Of a stretch of DNA of 5,766 nt, positions 1 to 5,540 are shown piece by piece. Position 1 is the first letter of the stretch. Each line of letters starts with the position of its first letter. The stretch is from NCBI GenBank assembly GCA_013336035.1, contig JAAXUL010000551.1, positions 1 through 5,766 on the forward strand, written 5' to 3'. The DNA is from Chloroflexales bacterium (GTDB lineage Bacteria > Chloroflexota > Chloroflexia > Chloroflexales > Chloroflexaceae). The translations under genes were made by a program, and so were the position numbers. The notes beneath the pieces were generated by a model, which saw only the letters and a program-made list of their open reading frames with translations, had not been told where the DNA came from and did no database searches.

Positions 1-17
1 CTGGAACCCTCCCTGGC

Positions 18-1187
18 TTAGCGGAAGGGGGGCGAGTAGAGCAGGCCGCCGTCGGTGTAGAGCGAGTTGAGGCCGCGGGGCAGGTTGAAGGGGGTGTCGG
101 GGCCGAGGTTGCGGTTGTAGATCTCCGCGTAGTTGCCCACAGCCTTGATCACGCGCTGCACGAAGTCGTTCGACAGGCCGACGCCCTCGCCGAGCTTGTT
201 ATCGCCGAGGCCGAGGAAGCGCTGGATGTCGGGCACCTCGCTGGCGGTGAACTCGCCGAGGTTCGCCGAGGTGATGCCGAACTCCTCGGCCTGGAAGGTC
301 GCGAAGACGATCCAGCGCACCGCGTCGCCCCACTGCTGGTCGCCCTGGAGCACAGACGGGCCCAGGGGCTCCTTCGACATCGTCACCTCAAGGATCTGGT
401 GGTCGGCCGGGGTCGTCAGCAGCGTCTGGCTGCTGACCAGGCCCGACTTATCAGTGGTGTAGCCGTCGCACTGGCCGGCATCGTAGGCCGCCACGGTCTG
501 GTTGTTGTCGGGGAAGACCACGGGGGTGAACTCGAGGCCGCGGGCGCGGAACTGGTCGGCCAGGTTCAGCTCGGTCGTGGTGCCGGACTGCACGCAGATC
601 GTCGCCCCATCCAGCTCCTCAAGGGTGGTGATGCCGCTCTCCTTGCGGACCATCATGCCCTGGCCGTCGTAGAAGGTCGTGGGCATCCACTCGAGGCCGA
701 GCGAGCCGTCGCGCTGGAGGGTGAAGGTCGAGTTGCGGATCAGGACGTCGATCTCGCCGGTCTGCAGGGCGGTGAAGCGGTCCTGGGCGCTGAGCGGGCG
801 GTACTCGACCTTGCTCGGGTCGTCGAAGAGCGCCGCGGCGATGGCCTTGCAGAAGTCGACGTCGAAGCCGGCGTAGGCGCCGGCCGAGTCTACCGTGGCG
901 AAGCCGGGCAGCGGGCTGGCGTTGACGCCACAGATCAGGTTGCCGCGGCTGATGATCGTCTGGATGCGGCCGCCCGTGGCCGGCTGGGCCGGGGCGCCGC
1001 CGGCGGGGGCGCTCGTCGCGGCGGTGGCGGGGGCGGCGGTCGGGGCCTCGGCGGGGGCGGTGGTCAGGGCCTCGGCGCTAGCCTGGGGGGCGGGCGCGGT
1101 GGATGGGGCCTGGGGAGTCTGGCCTCCGCACGCTGCCAGGACCATGGCAAGCGCGCCGGTGAGGATCGTGGGCATCTGGCGCTTCAT
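18..1187 (-). CDS. Amino-acid ABC transporter substrate-binding lipoprotein (AapJ/BztA-like)
   Basis: Predicted extracytoplasmic receptor that binds polar or general L-amino acids and delivers them to an ABC permease. The 389-residue product starts with a lipoprotein signal: basic MKRQ, a hydrophobic stretch, then lipobox LAAC with Cys20 as the lipidation site. Residues 21-73 are an Ala/Pro/Thr-rich flexible tether. From about residue 80 the SBP_bac_3 fold follows, with AapJ-family signatures: LPGF (93-96), GFDVDFCKAIAAALF (107-121), PLSAQDRFTALQTGEIDVL (131-149), RNSTFTL (151-157) and FYDGQGMMV (172-180). The start at 1187 is chosen because it gives the signal peptide directly and is preceded by AGGAG (four-base spacer). 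The frame stays open upstream to 1331, but that 48-residue extension has no signal-peptide logic. Cognate permease and ATPase genes are not in the window; they could lie beyond its left edge, since the stop is at 18-20. Family assignment is firm; the exact ligand is not known. Confidence 0.92.
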   Translation of the reverse strand: MKRQMPTILTGALAMVLAACGGQTPQAPSTAPAPQASAEALTTAPAEAPTAAPATAATSAPAGGAPAQPATGGRIQTIISRGNLICGVNASPLPGFATVDSAGAYAGFDVDFCKAIAAALFDDPSKVEYRPLSAQDRFTALQTGEIDVLIRNSTFTLQRDGSLGLEWMPTTFYDGQGMMVRKESGITTLEELDGATICVQSGTTTELNLADQFRARGLEFTPVVFPDNNQTVAAYDAGQCDGYTTDKSGLVSSQTLLTTPADHQILEVTMSKEPLGPSVLQGDQQWGDAVRWIVFATFQAEEFGITSANLGEFTASEVPDIQRFLGLGDNKLGEGVGLSNDFVQRVIKAVGNYAEIYNRNLGPDTPFNLPRGLNSLYTDGGLLYSPPFR

Positions 1188-1423
1188 GTCTCTCCTACTA
1201 CTATACGCTCTCAGCGGAGCCGTCGCGCCGAACCGTATCGGCGAACACAGCACCGCGGCGAACCGTTGGGGGCTTCTTCCGGACAATACCGCGGATAGCA
1301 CAGCACAGCGTAAGAGGCTGGAGGGAGGCACGCGTGGCCGGGGACAGGCCTATCGTGGACTTGTCACTACTGGGATTTGACGAATTGTACCATAGCCACC
1401 CACCCCGCGCAACCGCAAGCGTA

Positions 1424-1429
1424 TATAAT
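1424..1429 (+). promoter_or_regulatory. Candidate -10 box for the STAS gene
   Basis: A perfect TATAAT lies 36 bases before the chosen start codon at 1466, in a locally AT-rich patch of an otherwise GC-rich region. No good -35 box is found 16-18 bases upstream, so it may depend on an activator or be only part of the promoter. Judged by sequence match only. Confidence 0.45.
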
Positions 1430-1453
1430 TCAGCTACTCCCCGGCTATGGCAC

Positions 1454-1459
1454 AGGAGG
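1454..1459 (+). promoter_or_regulatory. Ribosome binding site deciding the STAS gene start
   Basis: AGGAGG, a full Shine-Dalgarno match, sits six bases before the ATG at 1466. It favours this start over the in-frame upstream ATG at 1334, which would add 44 residues ahead of a natural cytoplasmic N-terminus. Confidence 0.8.
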
Positions 1460-1465
1460 CCGCTG

Positions 1466-2479
1466 ATGAGTGAGCAGCAGGAGAGTCGTAACCACTCACG
1501 CTCCGTCTATCGCCTGGTGGCCAATTCCCTCATCTGGATCAGCGTGGGGGTGCTGATCCTGCTCCTGATCACCTTCGCGATGAACCCGAGCCTCGGCGCC
1601 GCTGCGCTGATTGTCACCGAGGGGCTGCTCATCGGCGCCAGCTTCCTGACGATCGCGCTCTTGCCGCGGCGGCCCATCTGGCAGGCGGCCCTCCCGCTGA
1701 TCGCCGTGACCTACCTCGCCATCCTCACCTTCGCGCTCGTGATCGTCGATCTGCTCGCGGCGGCGCTGCCGATCCTGGCCCTGGTCGTGCTTCTGGCCGC
1801 CCTCACCGGCCGGCGCGACCTGACCGGCGCCGTCGCCGCGCTCTGCGCGGCCACCGGGGCCGCCCTCATGCTGATCGGCCGGGGCATGGTCGGCCAGCTC
1901 GACCTCGGCTTTCTGCTGCCCCTGCTCCAGATCACCGCCCCGGCGATCGTGATCGGCCTGGTCTGGATGGCCACCGACCAGCTGATGCGCTCCCGCGAGC
2001 AGGCCGTGGCGCTGGCCGAGGGCCGGGCCGCCGAGGCCGAGGCCGCCCGCGGCGCGGCCGAGGCCGCCCGCCGCGAGGCCGAGGCGCGCCAGGAGGAGCA
2101 GGCCCGCCTGCTCGAGCTTGTGCAGACCCTCGAGCTGCCCGTGCTCGCGGTCGGCCGCGGCGTGCTCGCCGTCCCGCTGATCGGCAGCCTCGACAGCCGC
2201 CGGCTCGACGCGATCCGCGCCGCCGTCCTCGAGGCCATCGGGCGCGAGCGGGCCCACACCGTCGTCTTCGACCTCACCGGCATCGCCGAGATCGACACCG
2301 CCATCGCCCAGGGGCTCATCCAGACCGCCAAGGCCGTCAAGCTGCTCGGGGCCCGCCCGCTGATCAGCGGCGTGCGCGCCCCGGTCGCCCGCGCGCTCGC
2401 GGGCCTCGGCGTCGGCCTCGAGGGCTTCCAGCCGGTCGCCAACCTCCACGAGGCCTTCGTCGACGCCAACGCGGCATAA
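1466..2479 (+). CDS. Membrane-anchored RsbR-like STAS domain protein
   Basis: Likely a membrane signalling protein acting through a cytoplasmic STAS domain, as in partner-switching or stressosome systems; 337 residues. A short polar N-terminus is followed by about six hydrophobic segments (near residues 20-39, 44-66, 72-95, 97-113, 119-138, 147-170). An Ala/Glu/Arg-rich coiled coil spans about 172-222 and the STAS domain about 223-334. The STAS part matches the RsbR pattern: LPVLAVGRGVLAVPLIGSLD (224-243), VVFDLTGIAEIDT (266-278), LIQTAKAVKLLGA (284-296), then ISGVRAPVARALAGLGVGL (300-318). The Asp-Thr at 277-278 matches a position phosphorylated in Bacillus RsbR proteins; the second RsbR threonine (in a GIRPEIAQT-like stretch) seems to align with Ala310. 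This alignment is from memory. Classical RsbR carries a globin-like sensor at the N-terminus; here a membrane module replaces it. No RsbS, RsbT or sigma-factor gene is in view. Domain call is secure; role is inferred. Confidence 0.85.
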   Translation: MSEQQESRNHSRSVYRLVANSLIWISVGVLILLLITFAMNPSLGAAALIVTEGLLIGASFLTIALLPRRPIWQAALPLIAVTYLAILTFALVIVDLLAAALPILALVVLLAALTGRRDLTGAVAALCAATGAALMLIGRGMVGQLDLGFLLPLLQITAPAIVIGLVWMATDQLMRSREQAVALAEGRAAEAEAARGAAEAARREAEARQEEQARLLELVQTLELPVLAVGRGVLAVPLIGSLDSRRLDAIRAAVLEAIGRERAHTVVFDLTGIAEIDTAIAQGLIQTAKAVKLLGARPLISGVRAPVARALAGLGVGLEGFQPVANLHEAFVDANAA

Positions 2480-2527
2480 CTTCACCACATAGGTTGTTGC
2501 TTTTTACAGATCGCGCCTTGCCCCCCC

Positions 2528-2536
2528 TGCTATACT
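2528..2536 (+). promoter_or_regulatory. Candidate extended -10 promoter for the PucC-family gene
   Basis: TGCTATACT fits the extended -10 pattern TGnTATAAT with one mismatch. It sits in the 134-base spacer after the STAS gene and 77 bases before the start codon at 2614. A TTTACA at 2503-2508 is too far upstream (22-base spacer) to be an ideal -35. No terminator hairpin for the STAS gene is visible in this spacer, so read-through from upstream is also possible. Confidence 0.4.
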
Positions 2537-2603
2537 GCCGGCCATCGCGAGCGAATCAGCCTGGCCCGAGGCCACGTCGGCTGTCCCACGCTTACCACGA
2601 GCC

Positions 2604-2608
2604 GGAGG
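2604..2608 (+). promoter_or_regulatory. Ribosome binding site for the PucC-family gene
   Basis: GGAGG five bases before the ATG at 2614. It supports this start over an in-frame upstream extension to 2494, which encodes a Pro/Arg-rich tail unlike the family. Confidence 0.75.
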
Positions 2609-2613
2609 CTACC

Positions 2614-3948
2614 ATGGAGGAGCGGAATGAGCGCCTGCACATCGGGCGCACGCTCAAGATCGGCACGCACAACATCGGCGGGGCTTTCGCCGACATCCTC
2701 TTCTCGGCGGTGTGGAACCGCATCCTGATCAGCAACCTCGGCCTGCCCGCCACCCCCGTCGCCCTGCTCGCCGGCCTGCGCTACTTCCTCGCCCCGCTCA
2801 GTATCTGGTCGGGCAACCGCTCGGACAGCTACCCGATCATGGGCAAGTACCGGCTCCCCTACATCTGGGGCGGCCGGCTGCTGGTGATACTCGCGCTGCT
2901 GCTCATCCCGCCGGCGACGCTCGAGCTGGCGGCGAACCCCACCTCGTGGCTGGGCTGGCTGCTCGCCGCGACCAGCTTCACGGTCGCCGGCGCAGGCACG
3001 CTGATCGCCGGCAGCCCCTACTTGGCCCTGATCCGCGACCGCACCCCGCCCGCGAAGCGCGGCCTGGCGCTCACGATCGCCCAGATCATACTGCTCTTCG
3101 CCTTCTCACTCGCCCCCGCGGTCTACGCCGGCGTGATCAAGCAGTACGACCACGCGAGCCTCTGGCGGGCCGTGCTGATCGGGATCGCGATGGCCACGCC
3201 CTTCTGGCTCTTCTCGTTGCTCGGCGAGGATACGCGCACCGCCGAGGCCGAGTCTGAGGAGACCCTGCCCATGGGCCAGGCGATGCGCAACATCTGGGCC
3301 GACCCGCGGGCCCGCGGCTTCTTCATCTTCCTGGCGCTGGGCATGGTCAGCGCCTTCGCCCAGGACGCCATCCTCGAGCCCTTCGGCGGCGACGTCTTCA
3401 AGCTCGACATCGGGGCCACTACGCGCTGGAACGTGGTCTGGGGCCTGGCCGTGCTGGTCGGCATGATCGGCGGCTCGATCGTCACCCGCAAGCGCCGCCC
3501 CCACGAGCACAAGGGCACCACCCGGCTCGGCCTGATGCTCACCGCTGCCGGCCTCGCGCTGCTCGCGATCGTGGCCCTGCTGCGGCTGCAGGCGCTCCTG
3601 CTGCCGGTGCTGGCGATCTTCGGCTTCGGCTTCGGCATCCAGACCATCGGCACGATCAACCTGCTGATGGCGATGACCTCGGACCGCCACGCGGGGGCCT
3701 ACCTCGGCCTGTGGAGCATGGCCCAGCTGGCCTTCCGCGGCGTTGGCATAGCCCTTGGCGGGATGCTGCGCGACGGCCTGCTGCTGCTCACCGGCTCGTT
3801 CACGATCACCTACGGCGGCATCTTCCTGCTCGAGGCGGTGGGCCTGGCGGCCTGCCTCTCCCTGCTTGCGCGCATCGACGTGGCCGGCTTCGCCCGCGGC
3901 GAGCCGATCCGCGCCACCGAGACCCTGGCCGCCCTCGGCGACGGCTGA
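2614..3948 (+). CDS. PucC/BCD-family major facilitator membrane protein
   Basis: Member of the bacteriochlorophyll delivery (BCD, PucC/LhaA) branch of the major facilitator superfamily. In purple bacteria these proteins help assemble light-harvesting or reaction-centre complexes, probably by handling pigment. The 444-residue product has about twelve hydrophobic segments, a usual length for the family. Signatures seen: NRILISNLGLP (36-46), LRYFLAPL (55-62), the loop SGNRSDSYPIMGKYRLPYIW (66-85), RDRTPPAKRG (141-150) between the third and fourth helices, QDAILEPFGGDVF (250-262) matching the family hallmark QDxLLEPYGG, the glycine-rich FGFGFGIQTIG (336-346), and TSDRHAGAYLGLWSMAQ (355-371). A charged Glu-rich loop near 205-218 separates the two halves. 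No other photosynthesis gene is in the window, so its pigment partner is unknown, and homologues of uncertain role exist. Family call is strong; function is inferred from the family. Confidence 0.88.
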   Translation: MEERNERLHIGRTLKIGTHNIGGAFADILFSAVWNRILISNLGLPATPVALLAGLRYFLAPLSIWSGNRSDSYPIMGKYRLPYIWGGRLLVILALLLIPPATLELAANPTSWLGWLLAATSFTVAGAGTLIAGSPYLALIRDRTPPAKRGLALTIAQIILLFAFSLAPAVYAGVIKQYDHASLWRAVLIGIAMATPFWLFSLLGEDTRTAEAESEETLPMGQAMRNIWADPRARGFFIFLALGMVSAFAQDAILEPFGGDVFKLDIGATTRWNVVWGLAVLVGMIGGSIVTRKRRPHEHKGTTRLGLMLTAAGLALLAIVALLRLQALLLPVLAIFGFGFGIQTIGTINLLMAMTSDRHAGAYLGLWSMAQLAFRGVGIALGGMLRDGLLLLTGSFTITYGGIFLLEAVGLAACLSLLARIDVAGFARGEPIRATETLAALGDG

Positions 3949-3959
3949 CCCTCGGCGAC
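3932..3959. repeat. 11-base direct repeat across the stop codon of the PucC-family gene
   Basis: CCCTCGGCGAC occurs at 3932-3942 and again at 3949-3959, 17 bases apart. The first copy encodes the last residues of the protein and the second starts right after the TGA at 3946-3948. It looks like a small local duplication; no function is implied. Confidence 0.6.
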
Positions 3960-3976
3960 CCTGGGCTGTCTACTCT

Positions 3977-4010
3977 GGCGGGCGAGGCTCCCTCGCCCGC
4001 CCCGTATTTC
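3977..4010 (+). terminator. Probable intrinsic terminator after the PucC-family gene
   Basis: A perfect 11-base stem (GGCGGGCGAGG at 3977-3987, CCTCGCCCGCC at 3991-4001) closes a three-base CTC loop, 28 bases after the stop codon. The tail CCGTATTTC contains only a short T run, so termination may be incomplete. The hairpin is directly visible; its activity is inferred. Confidence 0.7.
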
Positions 4011-4019
4011 TGCTAAAAT
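4011..4019 (+). promoter_or_regulatory. Candidate extended -10 promoter for smc
   Basis: TGCTAAAAT matches the extended -10 form TGnTATAAT with one mismatch. It begins ten bases after the terminator stem and would start transcription near 4026, giving a leader of roughly 30 bases before the smc start. The -35 position falls inside the hairpin and does not match consensus, which is tolerable for an extended -10 promoter. Confidence 0.45.
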
Positions 4020-4061
4020 GCCCGCCGGGCCCTCCGCCGACCGCCGATCGAGATGACCGCG

Positions 4062-5540
4062 ATGTACCTCAAGCGCCTCGAGATCCAGGGCTTCAAGACC
4101 TTCGCCGGCCGGACCGCCCTCGAGTTCCGCCCCGGCGTCACCGCCGTCGTGGGGCCGAATGGCTCTGGTAAGTGCCTGCGAGGCCAGAGTCTGGTGACCC
4201 TGGCAGATGGCCGCGACGTCGCGATCGGCGATCTCGTCAATCGCGCCCTCGCTGCCGCGCCGGCCGTCGAGCTCCTTGACGATGGCTGGCTCACCCGCGA
4301 GAGTCCGGACAATATCCAGGTGCTCTCGCTCAACCCGGCCACGTTTAAGCTCGAGCCGCGCCCTGTGGCAGGCTTCGTGAAACGTGAGGCGCCTGACCAT
4401 CTGATGCGCATCCGCACCCGATCTGGGCGCGAGGTGACGGCGACGCCCTACCATCCGCTCTTCACCCTCGACCGCGGGAGCCTGCGCGCCCTGCGTGCTG
4501 ACGAGGTGCGCCCTGGCGCCCGCGTGGCTCTGGCGCGCCGCCTGCCGGTCGAAGGCCGGCCTGTTGCCATCGACCCGCACGCTGTGGCCCGCACCTTCGC
4601 GGAGGCCGACGACATCTACGTGCTGCCCTCGTCCGAGCTATGCCTCTGGGCCGAGCAGGGTCGCGAGCGCTTTGGGAGCTACGTCGCGTGGCGACGTGAC
4701 GCCCTGTATCGCGCGCTTCCGCCCGCCGCCAATCCGAACCTCGACCTTGTGCCCGGCGCTACCGCGCTGGTTCGCGACGCGGCGAAGCTGGCGAGCGTCT
4801 CGGCGAAGCCCCACTGGGCGGAGCGCGCGAAGCTCGCGGCGTACAGCGAGGGGCGCTGTGAGGCCAGCCGCCCGGGACTCCTCGAGGTCGCAGCCCAGAT
4901 TGAGCAGCTTGGCGCCACGCCTGAGCGCGCCGCGCCGATCCTTGCGCGCCTCCGCGCGCTGGCCGAGTCGGATGTCTACTGGGATGAGGTGGTTGCGGTC
5001 GAGCAGCTGACGCCTGACGATCCCTGGGTCTACGACCTGAGCGTCGCCGAGACCCACAACTTCGTCGCCGAGAGCTTTATTGTCCACAACAGCAATCTCG
5101 CCGACGCGGTGCGCTGGGTGCTCGGCGAGCAGAGCCTGGCGACGCTGCGCTGCAAGCGCTCGGAGGAGCTGATCTACTCGGGCGGGGGGCGCCGGGCCCC
5201 GGCCGGCCTGGCCGAGGTGAACCTCACGATCGACAACAGCGACCGCCTGCTACCGCTCGACTTCGACGAGGTGACGGTCACGCGGCGCGCCACCCGCGCC
5301 GGCGACAGCGAGTACTTCATCAACCGGACCCGGGTGCGCCTGCGCGACGTGCTCGAGGCCACCGAGCCGCTCGGCGGCTCGTACACGATCATCAACCAGG
5401 GCCTGGTCGACGCCGCGCTGACCCTGCGCCCCGAGGAGCGCCGCCGGCTCTTCGAGGACGCCGCCGAGATCGGCGGCTTCGAGCTGCGCAAGGCCGAGGC
5501 CATCCGCCGCCTGCGCGAGACCGAGGGCAACCTCAACCGG
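4062..5540 (+). CDS. smc: SMC chromosome-partition ATPase, N-terminal head with an in-frame intein; 3' end replaced
   Basis: Structural maintenance of chromosomes protein, which with ScpA/ScpB forms the bacterial condensin that organises and segregates the chromosome. MYLKRLEIQGFKTFA opens the ABC-type head, followed by Walker A GPNGSGK (4152-4172). The motif is interrupted there by an intein (4173-5090) and resumes at 5091 with SNLADAVRWVLGEQS, which carries the Walker A serine and the Q-loop glutamine. Further head signatures follow: EVNLTIDNSD, EVTVTRRATRAGDSEYFINR, SYTIINQGLVD, RPEERRRLFEDAAEIGGFE and the start of the coiled coil, RRLRETEGNLNR, ending near 5540. The spliced product to that point is about 187 residues, against roughly 1,200 for a whole SMC. 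The coiled coil, hinge, signature motif and Walker B are absent because the sequence switches to galactokinase. The start at 4062 is chosen because SMC proteins begin M-x-LKRLEI; an in-frame ATG at 4053 adds three residues, and neither has a strong ribosome binding site. Confidence 0.9.
4173..5090 (+). mobile_element. Intein in the Walker A motif of SMC
   Basis: A 306-residue protein-splicing element, in frame and without stop codons. It begins with Cys1 (CLRGQSLVTLADGRDVAIGD, block A). Block B holds REVTATPYHP with Thr91-Pro-Tyr-His94, the expected TxxH pair. Block F is SDVYWDEVVAVEQL (from Ser266) and VYDLSVAETHNFVAE, with His295. Block G is SFIVHN, ending His305-Asn306. The next host residue is Ser (5091), the +1 nucleophile. 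All residues needed for class 1 splicing are therefore present. Between blocks B and F (about 126-265) lie some 140 residues with no LAGLIDADG or HNH motif that I can see. About 54 of 306 codons end in A or T, against 2 of 150 in the SMC segment that follows, suggesting transfer from another genome. Splicing should be required for SMC ATP binding, because the intein separates Walker A lysine from serine. Intein call is very strong; activity is inferred. Confidence 0.95.

Larger units (their letters stand above)
1188..1465. promoter_or_regulatory. Divergent intergenic region between the lipoprotein and STAS genes
   Basis: This 278-base spacer separates two divergent genes, so it should hold both promoters. 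On the plus strand a perfect TATAAT stands at 1424-1429. On the minus strand a weak pair is possible (TATTGT, the complement of 1283-1288, with a poor TTACGC about 19 bases upstream), but I would not rely on it. An 8-base direct repeat, CGAACCGT, occurs at 1229-1236 and 1259-1266, with a related CGAAC between them at 1242-1246. No convincing gene or RNA is seen here. Confidence 0.4.

Noticed and set aside
1196..1203. TATAGT on the minus strand as a -10 box for the lipoprotein gene
   Set aside because: It lies about ten bases before the start codon and next to the ribosome binding site, so transcription would begin almost at the ATG.
399..1298. Plus-strand open frame of 299 codons opposite the lipoprotein gene
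   Set aside because: Its Gly/Ala/Arg-rich repeats mirror the Ala/Pro/Thr tether coded on the other strand; no initiation signal or domain.
1188..1331. N-terminal extension of the substrate-binding protein (open frame to 1331)
   Set aside because: It adds 48 Arg/Ser/Ala-rich residues ahead of a clean lipoprotein signal with lipobox and a well-placed AGGAG; it would bury the signal peptide.
1496..2488. Long open frames on the minus strand opposite the STAS gene
   Set aside because: Product is a Gly/Asp/Gln/His-rich composition typical of the shadow of a GC-rich gene, with no recognisable domain, and it overlaps a well-supported gene completely.
3106..3690. Minus-strand open frames opposite the PucC-family gene
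   Set aside because: Low-complexity Ala/Gly/Asp/Gln/His-rich translations with no family resemblance; antisense shadows of a secure gene.
3810..4580. Minus-strand open frame of 256 codons across the PucC gene end, terminator and intein start
   Set aside because: It crosses two unrelated genes and a terminator hairpin, and its translation resembles no known family.
4548..4970. LAGLIDADG homing endonuclease within the intein
   Set aside because: No dodecapeptide motif was found on reading the middle segment, and about 140 residues is short for an intact enzyme of this type.
4495..5010. Plus-strand open frame of 171 codons inside the intein region
   Set aside because: Ser/Arg/Pro-rich out-of-frame shadow; the intein frame carries all the splicing motifs.
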